Positions 38,405-49,275 of a stretch of DNA of 64,000 nt are shown here, in pieces. Made by a program: the position numbers and the translations under genes. Positions within the stretch are counted from its first letter, which is position 1; the number at the start of each line of letters is the position of its first letter. The stretch is taken from positions 87,742 to 151,741 of the forward strand of contig NZ_JAOEGN010000004.1 in assembly GCF_025446935.1 (NCBI RefSeq), written 5' to 3'. The notes beneath the pieces are model-generated. The model made no database searches. It was not told the origin of the DNA and was given only the letters and a program-made list of their open reading frames with translations. This DNA comes from Paracholeplasma vituli. GTDB lineage: Bacteria > Bacillota_I > Bacilli_A > Acholeplasmatales > UBA5453.

Positions 38405-39277
38405 ATGCAAATGTTATCAGAAAAACAAAAAAGGACTTATCGTGAATTTGCACGAGAAGAATCCTTGGCTTACCATCTTTATATGCGAATTGCGAAAAGA
38501 CAAAAAAAGCCTGAGAACAGAGTCATCTTAGAAGGTATTGCTCTACAGGAAAAGAAACATTTAGATATCTTTAATTCTTATTTAGGTAAAAAAGCAGTCA
38601 CTCTAGACTATAAACGTCCATCGTTTCGATTGATGTTTTACACGATGGTTATGTATACCCTTGGTGTCATATTCACACTCCGAGTATTTGAACGATTTGA
38701 AGCCCACTCACGTCAATCCTACCGCGATGTCATCGAGGAAATTGATGAGCTCAAAGATATCCTTAAAGATGAAAAATCCCATGAAGAAGCTTTACATAAT
38801 ATTTTAAATGACGAAAAGTTATTGTTCGCTTCATCGGTTGTATTAGGAATGAACGATGCATTAGTCAAAATCAGTGGGGCCTTGGCTGGGTTCACACTCG
38901 CTATTAACGATTCCTTAAAAGTAGGTACTCTAGGCCTAATTACGGGGATCAGCGCGGCACTCAGTATGGCTGCGAGTGAATATTTGTCTAGGTCACAGGA
39001 TGATCACGATACACCGCTTATTAACGCTCTTTATACAGGGGTTGCGTATGTAATTGTTGTATCACTGCTCATCTTACCTTATTTTCTGATTTCTGTACCT
39101 CTAATTTCGATGGGTGTGATGATTGGGATTGTGATCTTAATTATCTTCGCTTTTAATTATTATATTTCGATTGCGAAGAAACAACCTCTATTTAAGAACT
39201 TCATTACGATGGCTTCTATTGCGCTTGTTGTGGCAACAATTTCGTTTTTAATCGGGCTATTCGTCGATTCATTATAA
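38405..39277 (+). CDS. Ferritin-like / VIT1-CCC1 family iron (or manganese) transporter
   Basis: The 290-residue protein combines an N-terminal rubrerythrin/ferritin-like helical domain (EES...LQEKKHLDIF with an ExxH motif, and a second ExxH in KDEKSHEEAL) with a C-terminal VIT1/CCC1 domain of about five membrane helices (SSVVLGMNDALVKISGALAGF and ISAALSMAASEYLS are hallmarks). This architecture is found in MbfA-type exporters that detoxify iron. A hydrophobic stretch (LMFYTMVMYTLGVIFTLRVF) interrupts the ferritin-like part. The ribosome site is GAGGA at 38393-38397. A Fur/PerR-like box overlaps the promoter, supporting a role in iron or peroxide stress. The direction of transport is inferred from the family. 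Confidence 0.8.
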   Translation: MQMLSEKQKRTYREFAREESLAYHLYMRIAKRQKKPENRVILEGIALQEKKHLDIFNSYLGKKAVTLDYKRPSFRLMFYTMVMYTLGVIFTLRVFERFEAHSRQSYRDVIEEIDELKDILKDEKSHEEALHNILNDEKLLFASSVVLGMNDALVKISGALAGFTLAINDSLKVGTLGLITGISAALSMAASEYLSRSQDDHDTPLINALYTGVAYVIVVSLLILPYFLISVPLISMGVMIGIVILIIFAFNYYISIAKKQPLFKNFITMASIALVVATISFLIGLFVDSL

Positions 39278-39282
39278 AATCC

Positions 39283-39311
39283 TTTACAAGGTAAATATTT
39301 ACTGTTATAAT
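39283..39311 (+). promoter_or_regulatory. Upstream promoter in the rpmG leader
   Basis: TTTACA (39283-39288), a 17-bp spacer and TATAAT (39306-39311). Transcription would start near 39318, about 100 bp before rpmG. Confidence 0.6.
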
Positions 39312-39358
39312 GTCATAGGTTAGAACAGCAATTCATCTGGTTTGAGGTAAACTCGTGC

Positions 39359-39387
39359 TTGATATTTAATTGCTTGTTTGATATACT
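39359..39387 (+). promoter_or_regulatory. Proximal promoter of rpmG
   Basis: TTGATA (39359-39364), a 17-bp spacer and TATACT (39382-39387), with predicted start near 39394. Confidence 0.6.
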
Positions 39388-39415
39388 TTTAATGTAATGT
39401 CTGGAGGGAAGAAAC

Positions 39416-39565
39416 ATGCGTGAACTTGTTAAATTAGTTTGTACAGAATGTGGCGAAGAAAACTACTACACAACTAAAAATAAAAAAACCACACCAAATC
39501 GTCTTGAAATCAAGAAGTATTGTCCTAAAACACGTACTTATACGTTACATAGAGAAAAGAAATAA
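39416..39565 (+). CDS. rpmG: 50S ribosomal protein L33
   Basis: A 49-residue protein starting [20 protein letters not shown] and ending TYTLHREKK, a typical bacterial L33 of the large subunit. The first Cys pair (C9, C12) is intact, but the second has only C36 (YCPKT), so a full four-Cys zinc site is absent, as in some Bacillus L33 forms. GGAGG at 39403-39407 is an 8-bp-spaced ribosome site. A hairpin terminator follows directly, so it is monocistronic. Confidence 0.93.
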   Translation: MRELVKLVCTECGEENYYTTKNKKTTPNRLEIKKYCPKTRTYTLHREKK

Positions 39566-39566
39566 G

Positions 39567-39589
39567 CTATTCTTCGAATAGTTTTTTTT
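39567..39589 (+). terminator. Rho-independent terminator after rpmG
   Basis: CTATTC (39567-39572) pairs with GAATAG (39576-39581), followed by eight T. Confidence 0.8.
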
Positions 39590-39593
39590 CTAA

Positions 39594-40211
39594 ATGAAAC
39601 CTATGATACTACGTGGAAACGACGATTTATCTCACATTTACATTCTCTATCGTTTTGATGGAGCGATTCTAATTGACCCTTCACATGACCTCGCTTTCAT
39701 TGAGGCTGCTCTAAAGGGGTACACCCTAAAAGCGATTTTGCTCACCCATGGACATATTGACCATACAGCTCTAATCGATCACTTTAATGTTCCAGTTTAC
39801 ATGCACAAAGATGATTATTTATTGATGTATGATGCAGACCAAAGTGGTGCGAAATCCTTAAAAATGGCTTTGCCCAAGTTTAAAGGTTCTGACATTCAGT
39901 TCATTAAAGATTTGGACAAAATTCCATTTATGGATGAAACGTTGACGGTGTATCACACCCCTGGTCACACTAAGGGCAGTGTTTGTTACTTATATCGAAA
40001 CGAATTATATACAGGCGATACTTTATTTAAAGGTGGTGTCGGACGAACGGATTTGGTCGGTGGGTCAACTGCTCAATTGAATAAATCACTTAAACGTTTA
40101 TTTACTGAATGCTCACAAACTGTGAAAATATTTCCTGGACATGACGGAACAACAACCCTTAAGGACGAAAAGAAGAACAACGAGTATATTCAAAAAATAT
40201 TATCAAAATAA
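39594..40211 (+). CDS. Metallo-beta-lactamase-fold hydrolase (glyoxalase II-like)
   Basis: The 205-residue protein has the metal-binding motif HGHIDH (H-x-H-x-D-H), then HTPGHTKGSVCY, the TGDTLF aspartate and FPGHD, the complete ligand set of a two-metal MBL-fold hydrolase. Small proteins of this class often hydrolyse glutathione or bacillithiol thioesters or act on related substrates; the actual substrate cannot be read. The start is uncertain: the ATG at 39594 directly follows the rpmG terminator T-run, with no ribosome site or obvious promoter, and a second ATG is at 39603. A terminator at 40211 closes it. Confidence 0.85.
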   Translation: MKPMILRGNDDLSHIYILYRFDGAILIDPSHDLAFIEAALKGYTLKAILLTHGHIDHTALIDHFNVPVYMHKDDYLLMYDADQSGAKSLKMALPKFKGSDIQFIKDLDKIPFMDETLTVYHTPGHTKGSVCYLYRNELYTGDTLFKGGVGRTDLVGGSTAQLNKSLKRLFTECSQTVKIFPGHDGTTTLKDEKKNNEYIQKILSK

Positions 40212-40241
40212 TCCCACATTACGAGTGGGATTTTATTTTTT
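40211..40241 (+). terminator. Rho-independent terminator upstream of hrcA
   Basis: ATCCCAC (40211-40217) pairs with GTGGGAT (40225-40231), then a T-rich tract leading straight into CIRCE 1. Confidence 0.8.
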
Positions 40242-40266
40242 AGCACTTTTCTCTTGACAGTGCTAA
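40240..40266 (+). promoter_or_regulatory. CIRCE element 1 (HrcA operator)
   Basis: TTAGCACTT-N9-CAGTGCTAA is the CIRCE inverted repeat with one deviation per arm. It contains the -35 hexamer TTGACA (40254-40259). Confidence 0.9.
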
Positions 40267-40282
40267 ATCCATATAATACAAT
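40254..40282 (+). promoter_or_regulatory. Heat-shock operon promoter
   Basis: TTGACA (40254-40259), a 17-bp spacer and TACAAT (40277-40282), lying between and overlapping the CIRCE elements. An alternative TATAAT at 40272 is too close to the -35. Confidence 0.75.
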
Positions 40283-40286
40283 AGAG

Positions 40287-40313
40287 TTGGCACTGAGATA
40301 CTTCAAGTGCTAG
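40287..40313 (+). promoter_or_regulatory. CIRCE element 2 (HrcA operator)
   Basis: TTGGCACTG-N9-AAGTGCTAG is a second CIRCE copy with a few substitutions, just downstream of the -10 and ending 12 bp before the hrcA start. Confidence 0.8.
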
Positions 40314-40325
40314 AGAGGTGAAGTT

Positions 40326-41339
40326 GTGTTAACTAATCGACAAAAACTGATCTTGAAGGCCATCATTGAAGCTTATGTGAATGACGGGATCCCAGTGGGG
40401 TCAAAAGCCTTAACTGATAAACCGTATTTGGGGTTCTCCTCAGCGACACTACGCTATGACATGGCTAAACTTGAAGAACTTGGCTTTCTTGAAAAAACAC
40501 ACACCAGTTCTGGTCGAATTCCGTCGAATCTAGGGTATCGATATTATGTTGAAAATCTCGTTACAAGAGACGATAATGTCAAGGAAGTATTCCCGATCAT
40601 TGACCGAATTTTCATGGAATTTGAAAACAATAAAGAAATTGCAGTGAAAGAAGCCATTAACCTATTATCTGAATTAACCAATTATACTTCAATGGTACTT
40701 GGACCTAATGAAATGCTCGCACGTATCAAAAAGATTGACTTTATTCCACTATACAATCAAGACGCAGTTGTGCTGATTGTTACGGATAAAGGACATGTTC
40801 AAAGTGAGACCGTAAAAATTCCAGAACACATCTCTTACATGGATTTCAAGAAAATCATATCGAGTTTAAATGATTTACTTGAAAATCAATTTGTGAAAGA
40901 TGCGAAACGTATCTTAAAAAATGCATTTATGGAAGAAAACCTCATGGAATACATGGACTACCAAGAACGCATCATCGACACGGTTGTCAATGCCTTCCGT
41001 CAACTGAGCGAAGAAAATGTTTATTTGACTGGGATGGGGAATATGCTTGTCCAACCAGAATTCAATGACATCAATCAAATTCGTGACCTGATGTATATGT
41101 TAGACAGAAAAGAACTACTTAGATTGGTAGGGCGAACCAATAAACTCTCAATCAAAATTGGTAAAGAAGCTGATTATATGCCAACCGATACGTGTACGAT
41201 CATTTCCGTTCCTTATGCTGTAACGGATGAAGATCAAGGCACGATTGCAATCATTGGACCGACTCGGATGGATTATTCAAAAGTAATCCCACTAATGGAA
41301 TACATCGCGAAAAACATCGCGAAATTATATAAAAAATGA
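40326..41339 (+). CDS. hrcA: Heat-inducible transcription repressor HrcA
   Basis: The 337-residue repressor has an N-terminal winged helix (TNRQKLILKAIIEAYV, then PVGSKAL and FSSATLRYDMAKLEELGFL) that binds CIRCE, and the conserved C-terminal segment IIGPTRMDYSKVIPLMEY. It represses its own operon, with GroE normally helping it fold. Two CIRCE elements lie directly upstream, and grpE, dnaK and dnaJ follow. The start is GTG with ribosome site GAGAGGTG. Confidence 0.95.
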   Translation: MLTNRQKLILKAIIEAYVNDGIPVGSKALTDKPYLGFSSATLRYDMAKLEELGFLEKTHTSSGRIPSNLGYRYYVENLVTRDDNVKEVFPIIDRIFMEFENNKEIAVKEAINLLSELTNYTSMVLGPNEMLARIKKIDFIPLYNQDAVVLIVTDKGHVQSETVKIPEHISYMDFKKIISSLNDLLENQFVKDAKRILKNAFMEENLMEYMDYQERIIDTVVNAFRQLSEENVYLTGMGNMLVQPEFNDINQIRDLMYMLDRKELLRLVGRTNKLSIKIGKEADYMPTDTCTIISVPYAVTDEDQGTIAIIGPTRMDYSKVIPLMEYIAKNIAKLYKK

Positions 41340-41350
41340 GGTGAATCCCT

Positions 41351-43724
<2,374 letters not shown>

Positions 43725-43734
43725 TATCCACATT

Positions 43735-43753
43735 AGGGGCTACGGCCCCTTTT
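43735..43753 (+). terminator. Hairpin between dnaK and dnaJ
   Basis: AGGGGC (43735-43740) pairs with GCCCCT (43745-43750) around TACG, followed by only three more T's. It could act as an attenuator lowering dnaJ expression. Confidence 0.6.
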
Positions 43754-43769
43754 GATGAAAGGTTAACAT

Positions 43770-44882
43770 ATGGCAGAAAAAAGAGATTATTATGACGTAC
43801 TGGGTGTAAGCAAAACAGCATCCGAAGAAGAAATTAAAAAGGCTTATCGATCGCTGGCAAAGAAATACCATCCGGATGTCTCTAGTGAACCCGATGCAGA
43901 GGCTAAATTCAAAGAAGTTCAAGAAGCCTATGACACACTAGGAGAACCCGATAAACGCAGACAATACGACCAATACGGCCATAATGGTCCATTTGGCCAA
44001 GGTGGTTCTGGATTTGGTGGCTTTGAAGGTTTCGGTGGATTCTCCGATATCTTCAGTTCATTCTTTGGTGGGGGTGGTCAACAACGTCGTGACCCAAATG
44101 GTCCTGCAAGGGGCGATGATTTAGAACGGAGAATGAATATTACGTTCGAAGAAGCTGTCCTTGGTACTAAAAAAACCATTAAGGTTGAAACCGAACAAGC
44201 TTGTCATGTTTGTGGTGGCCATGGTGGACAATCTTCTAAAGATGTCGAAACGTGTGACCGCTGTCATGGTGCAGGGTATGTTACAGTTGAACAACGTACC
44301 ATTTTAGGTTCAATACGCTCACAAGCAGCCTGCCCTAAGTGTGGTGGTCGTGGTAAAACCATCAAAAACAAATGTAAGACATGTAATGGTTTAGGCCGCG
44401 AAATAGTTGCAAAAGACATTGAAGTTAAGATTCCAGCAGGTATTGACAACAACATGTCCCTACGTATGCAAGGTTATGGTGAAGGTGGCTCTAACGGTGG
44501 CCCAGCTGGGGATTTATACTTAAGATTCTCGGTTAAACCACACAAATTCTTCAAACGTGATGGAGATAACATCATCCTTGAAGTACCGATTTCCTTTGTT
44601 CAAGCCGCTCTAGGGGATTCGATTGATGTACCTACAATTTATGGAGATGTTACCCTTAAAATTGCACCAGGGACTCAAAACGGAACCACACTTAGAATGC
44701 GTGAAAAAGGTGTTGTTAACGTCAACAACGGGCGTAAAGGTGATCAGTTGGTTGTGGTCCAAGTCGAAGTTCCTACTAATTTATCGAAGGAACAAGAAAC
44801 TATTCTTAGACAGTTCGAAAAAGCAAATCCAAAACCAAAAGATACTCCGTGGGAACGTTTTAAGAATATCTTTAAAAACTAA
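43770..44882 (+). CDS. dnaJ: Co-chaperone DnaJ
   Basis: A complete type I DnaJ of 370 residues: J domain at 5-70 with HPD (34-36), a Gly/Phe-rich linker at about 72-104, four CxxCxGxG zinc repeats at 145-209 ([32 protein letters not shown]), and the substrate-binding C-terminal domains. It delivers substrates to DnaK and stimulates its ATPase. It is the last gene of the hrcA operon, closed by a terminator at 44888. Confidence 0.97.
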   Translation: MAEKRDYYDVLGVSKTASEEEIKKAYRSLAKKYHPDVSSEPDAEAKFKEVQEAYDTLGEPDKRRQYDQYGHNGPFGQGGSGFGGFEGFGGFSDIFSSFFGGGGQQRRDPNGPARGDDLERRMNITFEEAVLGTKKTIKVETEQACHVCGGHGGQSSKDVETCDRCHGAGYVTVEQRTILGSIRSQAACPKCGGRGKTIKNKCKTCNGLGREIVAKDIEVKIPAGIDNNMSLRMQGYGEGGSNGGPAGDLYLRFSVKPHKFFKRDGDNIILEVPISFVQAALGDSIDVPTIYGDVTLKIAPGTQNGTTLRMREKGVVNVNNGRKGDQLVVVQVEVPTNLSKEQETILRQFEKANPKPKDTPWERFKNIFKN

Positions 44883-44887
44883 TTTTG

Positions 44888-44919
44888 AAAAACTGCCAAA
44901 GTGCAGTTTTTCTTTTTTT
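44888..44919 (+). terminator. Rho-independent terminator after dnaJ
   Basis: AAAAACTGC (44888-44896) pairs with GCAGTTTTT (44903-44911), then T-rich sequence. Confidence 0.85.
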
Positions 44920-44981
44920 CACCAATAAAAATAATAACAAATGGCGTATATTAGGTGAAACATAAAAAGGAGAGAACAAAA

Positions 44982-46058
44982 ATGAGAAAAATAAGTGCTT
45001 TATTCTTACTCACATTGGTTGCTGTACTTACGTTATCCGGTTGTAATTTAGCATCCAACACAAAAGACATCAGTGAACAAGATGTCTATGCTTTATCTGT
45101 ATTTTCTATGGGAGAATTGTTGGGTTCTAGTCAAACCTCAACGACGATACAATTAACGGCCGCATCCACATTAGAAGAGGAACCAATTACTACAGATACG
45201 GATCCAGTTTTGGAAAAGTATTTAGCAATGATGGAAACATTTTTAAATTCAGGTGCACCAATTCAAGCAAATACTACAGTCTCGGATCGTGAAGGTTATG
45301 CTTTCATGACAGTTTATCAAGTTAGAGATTTATTAGGTGGTATCGTCAGCTATACGATATATTTTAATGAAATCCTACCAGAAGTAGTTGAAGATGAACC
45401 TATTGAAACAGACGAACCTGAGGTCGAAACACCAGAAACTGAAGCACCTCTACAATCTGATGAAGCGACCATTCAATCCGTAAGAGCTCAACAAAGAGAT
45501 CGTAATCACGAACACGATGGTATGTTTGAAGATGAATCGGACGACGAAATTGTTTATGAACTCGAAGGACTACTCATTGTAGATGACATTGAATACCGCA
45601 TTGTTGGTCGAAAAGAAATTGAAGATGATGAAACAGAAATTAAGTTTGTTGCTTTCACAGACATGGATAACTTTATTCGAATTTCTTACAAGACTGAAGA
45701 AAACGAACAAAAATTTGTTTTAGTCCAAAGAGTAGATGGACAAGTTGTTCAAAGAACATCGATTAAAGTGGACAGTGAAGATGGCGAATCTAAAGTTATG
45801 CTAACTTATCAAACAGGCACTCAAATTGCCCGTTATTCCTTCAAAGAAGTGGATAATGAAAACTACGATATTTTCATTAAATATGATATCCGAGAAGCTG
45901 GAAGTATCGTTGAAAGAGGAATGATTAAAATCAAGATTACTGTGGATGAAGAAACGGGTGAAACCAACTACACATATCAAGTTGTAGGAGAAAGAAAAGG
46001 TCATACATTTGAAGGTGAAAAAGGATTTGGACGTAACCACCATGGCGACTATTCTTAA
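44982..46058 (+). CDS. Acidic lipoprotein sharing a domain with the adjacent anti-sigma factor
   Basis: The 358-residue precursor has a signal peptide and lipobox (LTLSGC), an acidic Glu/Thr/Pro-rich middle (about residues 130-165) and a C-terminal half of beta-rich sequence. The segment GLLIVDDIEYRIVGRKEIEDDET and the closing pattern V-E-R-G-M-I-K-I-K-I...E-T-G-E-T-N-Y-T-Y resemble the outer domain of the anti-sigma protein encoded at 46691-47779 (GVLVLDTITYYLEGSKAVING, then EEGMIILSLI...EITGELGYAF). The two probably share a sensory fold. The ATG at 44982 has ribosome site AGGAGAG. I do not recognise a named family; a role in envelope stress signalling is inferred from context. Confidence 0.75.
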   Translation: MRKISALFLLTLVAVLTLSGCNLASNTKDISEQDVYALSVFSMGELLGSSQTSTTIQLTAASTLEEEPITTDTDPVLEKYLAMMETFLNSGAPIQANTTVSDREGYAFMTVYQVRDLLGGIVSYTIYFNEILPEVVEDEPIETDEPEVETPETEAPLQSDEATIQSVRAQQRDRNHEHDGMFEDESDDEIVYELEGLLIVDDIEYRIVGRKEIEDDETEIKFVAFTDMDNFIRISYKTEENEQKFVLVQRVDGQVVQRTSIKVDSEDGESKVMLTYQTGTQIARYSFKEVDNENYDIFIKYDIREAGSIVERGMIKIKITVDEETGETNYTYQVVGERKGHTFEGEKGFGRNHHGDYS

Positions 46059-46145
46059 CCAAGTAATGATTCAGATAAAACACGCGGGGGACGCGGAGAA
46101 TTCGGTTTTAGATAATTGTCTATCATAGAATTCGATGTGTAATTG

Positions 46146-46154
46146 TGATATAAT
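46146..46154 (+). promoter_or_regulatory. Extended -10 promoter of the ECF sigma gene
   Basis: TG-A-TATAAT at 46146-46154, with no good -35 at the usual spacing. The ECF-type autoregulated promoter, if any, was not identified. Confidence 0.45.
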
Positions 46155-46175
46155 CGTCGTGATTGGAGGGGGAAT

Positions 46176-46694
46176 ATGGCATTCAATTACGACGATTATG
46201 TCGATCTTATTATAGAGAAAAATGAATCGGCTTTAGAGGCTGTTTATGAGGCCTCTAAACACATTGTTTACGCAATCATTCGTCAAAAAGTAAAAGACCC
46301 CAACACCATTGAAGATCTCATGCAGGAGACTTATGAAAAAGCGATTAGACATGTAAGAAGTTATACAAAAAATGGTAAATTTATTAAATGGCTTGGGAGT
46401 ATCGCACACAATACGGTAATGGATTACTACAGAAACCAGGACAAAGTCGATTTACAACCTGAAGAAACCATCAATTTAAAGTTTAAAACCAATCCAGAAA
46501 ACTACGATAATCAGGCTTTAGTACAAGCTTTATTGAAAATCCTATCCCCAATTGAACAAAGCATTGTGCTTTTACACGTGATCGATGAATACACATTTAA
46601 AGATATCTCAAAAATGGTGGATAAACCCTTAGGTACTGTATTATGGCATTATCAAAATGCACTCAAAAAAATGCGAATGGAGGCGACAAAATGA
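46176..46694 (+). CDS. ECF-type RNA polymerase sigma factor
   Basis: The 172-residue protein has sigma region 2 at about 20-90 (DLMQETYEKAIRHV, and FIKWLGSIAHNTVMDYYR binding the -10 element) and region 4 at about 115-165 (LSPIEQSIVLLHVIDEYTFKDIS, then PLGTVLWHYQNALKKMR). It lacks regions 1 and 3, as ECF sigma factors do. It overlaps the anti-sigma gene by 4 bp (ATGA), a typical regulator pair. The ribosome site is GGAGGGGG. Its targets are not visible; the lipoprotein gene upstream is a plausible one. Confidence 0.9.
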   Translation: MAFNYDDYVDLIIEKNESALEAVYEASKHIVYAIIRQKVKDPNTIEDLMQETYEKAIRHVRSYTKNGKFIKWLGSIAHNTVMDYYRNQDKVDLQPEETINLKFKTNPENYDNQALVQALLKILSPIEQSIVLLHVIDEYTFKDISKMVDKPLGTVLWHYQNALKKMRMEATK

Positions 46695-47779
46695 ACGATA
46701 AAGACATCCAAAAATTACTTAAATCCACAATCGATACGCAAGTACCGAATGTCTTATCGAAGATAGATCTTAAGTCTATCGAGATTTTAGCTGCCCCGGA
46801 ACCTATATTTCAATGGCGTTTACGTCGCGTTCTGCCTACTGCACTACTCGCATTAACCAGTTTGGTCATTCTATTTGTATTGATCAGTCTGAGAAACCCA
46901 AATTCTGAAACACCAATACCGATGCGTCTGACTGCTGAAAAGACATATTCATTTAGTGCAATCTCTTCATCTGTTTTGTTAAATACAGTAGAAACTCAAG
47001 TGGCTTTAAGCAATCAAATGATATTGTTAAATTCACGAACTCAAGGGACTTACATAAAAAATCGGATGACGCTTTTAAATCCTTATTTTAATATGATAGA
47101 AATATTCATTTCTAATCAAGAATTGAGTTTTTCTGACCCTAAACCATCTGATTTAGAGGGCTATTCGTATCAAATCACCTATCAGGTGATGAATCTTAAT
47201 CAAGAAACTGAAAGCTATGAATTTCATTATCGAATCAATATCGAAGATGGGATCGAATATACCGAAGGCGTGCTTGTACTAGATACAATCACTTACTACC
47301 TTGAAGGGTCTAAAGCAGTAATTAATGGGGTCACAACCATCCAAACCTTTACTTATGTAAATGTGGCTGAAAAAGAACTTAACTACATAGAATTTAAATC
47401 TATCGAGTCTCTGGATGAACAACAATTTAATTATAAAGTCTACCATGAAGGTAATGAAATCGAACAAACGAAAGTTCAATTAGAGACATTTAATCGGTTG
47501 TTACGAATTAAATTAGAGTATGAGAATTTGTTCTCGAATGTTGACGTTGAACTTAAAGCTAATCGAATAGATACTAAAATGGGTCCTCGAATTCGAATCC
47601 AATATGAATATAAAGGCCCAGTAGTCAAAGAAGAAGGAATGATTATTTTATCCCTTATTAAAAATGAAATCACAGGCGAATTAGGTTATGCATTCTTAAT
47701 TACCAATTCAAAAGGTGAAAAAGATACGGTACGTGGTTCTCGCGGCCAACATAACTCGAATAAACAAACAGATAAATAA
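46691..47779 (+). CDS. Membrane-anchored anti-sigma factor
   Basis: The 362-residue protein has a short N-terminal cytoplasmic segment (1-45), one membrane helix at about 48-67 (PTALLALTSLVILFVLISL) and an outer domain of about 295 residues. The position (4-bp overlap with the ECF sigma gene) and topology fit an anti-sigma factor, but no ZAS zinc motif (HxxxCxxC) is present. The outer domain resembles the lipoprotein encoded just upstream, suggesting that both sense the same signal. The ATG at 46691 was chosen; a longer frame would overlap the sigma gene with no ribosome site. It ends in a two-way terminator. Confidence 0.75.
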   Translation: MNDKDIQKLLKSTIDTQVPNVLSKIDLKSIEILAAPEPIFQWRLRRVLPTALLALTSLVILFVLISLRNPNSETPIPMRLTAEKTYSFSAISSSVLLNTVETQVALSNQMILLNSRTQGTYIKNRMTLLNPYFNMIEIFISNQELSFSDPKPSDLEGYSYQITYQVMNLNQETESYEFHYRINIEDGIEYTEGVLVLDTITYYLEGSKAVINGVTTIQTFTYVNVAEKELNYIEFKSIESLDEQQFNYKVYHEGNEIEQTKVQLETFNRLLRIKLEYENLFSNVDVELKANRIDTKMGPRIRIQYEYKGPVVKEEGMIILSLIKNEITGELGYAFLITNSKGEKDTVRGSRGQHNSNKQTDK

Positions 47780-47785
47780 TCAAAA

Positions 47786-47822
47786 AAAGCGAAACTACGA
47801 ACTCAGTTCACGGTTTCGCTTT
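47786..47822. terminator. Bidirectional terminator between convergent genes
   Basis: AAAGCGAAAC (47786-47795) pairs with GTTTCGCTTT (47813-47822), with A and T runs on the outer sides. The stop of the minus-strand gene lies inside the hairpin. Confidence 0.8.
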
Positions 47823-48436
47823 TGAATTATAACCAGTATACCAACAAATAGTATTGCACCAAGTGTATTACACATAAAGTCGATCATTGTATCACTAAGT
47901 GCTGCTTGTCCGACTTTTAAAGCATGTGATATTTCATCTTTATAACTTTGAGTGTTTGACCCAATCCAGAAGTCTAATCCGAATTCAAACAATTCCCATA
48001 ATGTTCCAAATAAGGCTTGAAAACCTAGTATGAATAAACTTGTTATTAAAATAGATTTTTCTTTAGTGAATTTGGAATAAAAATCATATCCGATCATCGA
48101 AAGTACAAATCCACCTGCTACATGGATTATAGAATCATAAAACTCATACATTCGGTAAATACCAACACCTTCTCCAAGGATGAGGGTTAGGAAAATAAAG
48201 ACATAGTACACGATTTGCTGACGAGGAGTGAGTTTTAAGGGTGTAAAACGTAGTATTAACCATGGGATTTGAATGATTAATAGTGAGATAATACTATTTG
48301 AAAACGCGATGACATACCAATTGGTTACATCCCATAATGGATTGCCTAATAGATAAATCCCTGATATGCTGAATAATATTAAAGTACTTAGCAAAACGAT
48401 ACCATATAAGTATGTATGCAGATGGTTTTTAATCAA
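47795..48436 (-). CDS. YjdF/DUF2238-like integral membrane protein
   Basis: The 213-residue protein has about six membrane helices. The patterns YDSIIHVAGGFVLSMIGYDFY and GTLWELFEFGLDFWIG, then DTMIDFMCNTLGAI, match the DUF2238/YjdF membrane family, which has conserved His, Glu and Asp residues in membrane helices; its function is unknown. The start is a TTG with a strong GAGGTGAT ribosome site; no ATG lies at a suitable distance. It is a single gene, divergent from rsmE. Confidence 0.7.
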   Translation of the reverse strand: MIKNHLHTYLYGIVLLSTLILFSISGIYLLGNPLWDVTNWYVIAFSNSIISLLIIQIPWLILRFTPLKLTPRQQIVYYVFIFLTLILGEGVGIYRMYEFYDSIIHVAGGFVLSMIGYDFYSKFTKEKSILITSLFILGFQALFGTLWELFEFGLDFWIGSNTQSYKDEISHALKVGQAALSDTMIDFMCNTLGAILFVGILVIIQKRNRELSS

Positions 48437-48549
48437 TTAAATCACCTCTATTTGAATTAAATTATATCCTATCTTCTGCAAATCCGTAGTTTGAATGATG
48501 TCAAAATATCCTTTTTGTGTTACTATATATACGAAATAAAGGTGAAAAT

Positions 48550-49260
48550 ATGCAACGCTATTTTTTAAATAAAGAAAATCAAATCCAAAAAGAAGATTTA
48601 CATCATATCATAAAAGTGATGCGGATGAAAACAGATGATCAAATAGAAATTTGTGATAGTGTTGGACAATGTTTTTTAGTCCGTTTGAATATCGATTCAA
48701 ATACCGTATCTTATGAAACTATAGCATCTCTTCCTGAACCTAAGAAAAGACATTATATTACGCTTATTCAAGGTTTAGGCAAAGGAGACAAAAACGAATT
48801 TGTAATCAAATACGCCACAGAATTTGGGGTAGATGAAATTATTTTTGTCGAAATGAAACGTTCGATTTCAAAAATGGATGAAACAACTTTTATAAAAAAA
48901 CGAGAACGCTACCTAAAAATTGCTGAGGAAAGTGCTAGACTTTCTCATCGAAATTCGGTTCCAGAGATCACCTTTTTACCTAACTTAAAGTACTTGAAAC
49001 GGACTTTTGATCATGCGTTTGTCGCATATGAGAATGATCGTAATACGACATTATTAGATAAAATTGAATTAGTTGAAACATCTGATAAAGTTGCATTCTT
49101 GGTTGGTCCTGAAGGTGGAATTGATGAGTCGGAAATGGCTTTACTAAAAGAAAACAACTTCATATCCATAGGACTAGGAACACGTATTTTGCAAACCGAA
49201 GTGGCGTGTCTTTACGGACTGTCCGTTATCGACGCAGTTATAGAAAGAAAAAGTTCATGA
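48550..49260 (+). CDS. rsmE: 16S rRNA m3U1498 methyltransferase RsmE
   Basis: The 236-residue enzyme has an N-terminal PUA-like domain (HHIIKVMRMKTDDQIEICD) and a C-terminal SPOUT methyltransferase knot with VGPEGGIDESE and GLGTRILQTEVA, both diagnostic. It methylates U1498 of 16S rRNA using S-adenosylmethionine. The ATG at 48550 follows AAAGGTGAAA. It is followed by the separate rpsU unit. Confidence 0.93.
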   Translation: MQRYFLNKENQIQKEDLHHIIKVMRMKTDDQIEICDSVGQCFLVRLNIDSNTVSYETIASLPEPKKRHYITLIQGLGKGDKNEFVIKYATEFGVDEIIFVEMKRSISKMDETTFIKKRERYLKIAEESARLSHRNSVPEITFLPNLKYLKRTFDHAFVAYENDRNTTLLDKIELVETSDKVAFLVGPEGGIDESEMALLKENNFISIGLGTRILQTEVACLYGLSVIDAVIERKSS

Positions 49261-49275
49261 TTTCTATTAAAAGGC

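Noticed and set aside
40272..40277. TATAAT as the hrcA -10
   Set aside because: It lies only 12 bp from the TTGACA -35; TACAAT at 40277 has the right 17-bp spacing.
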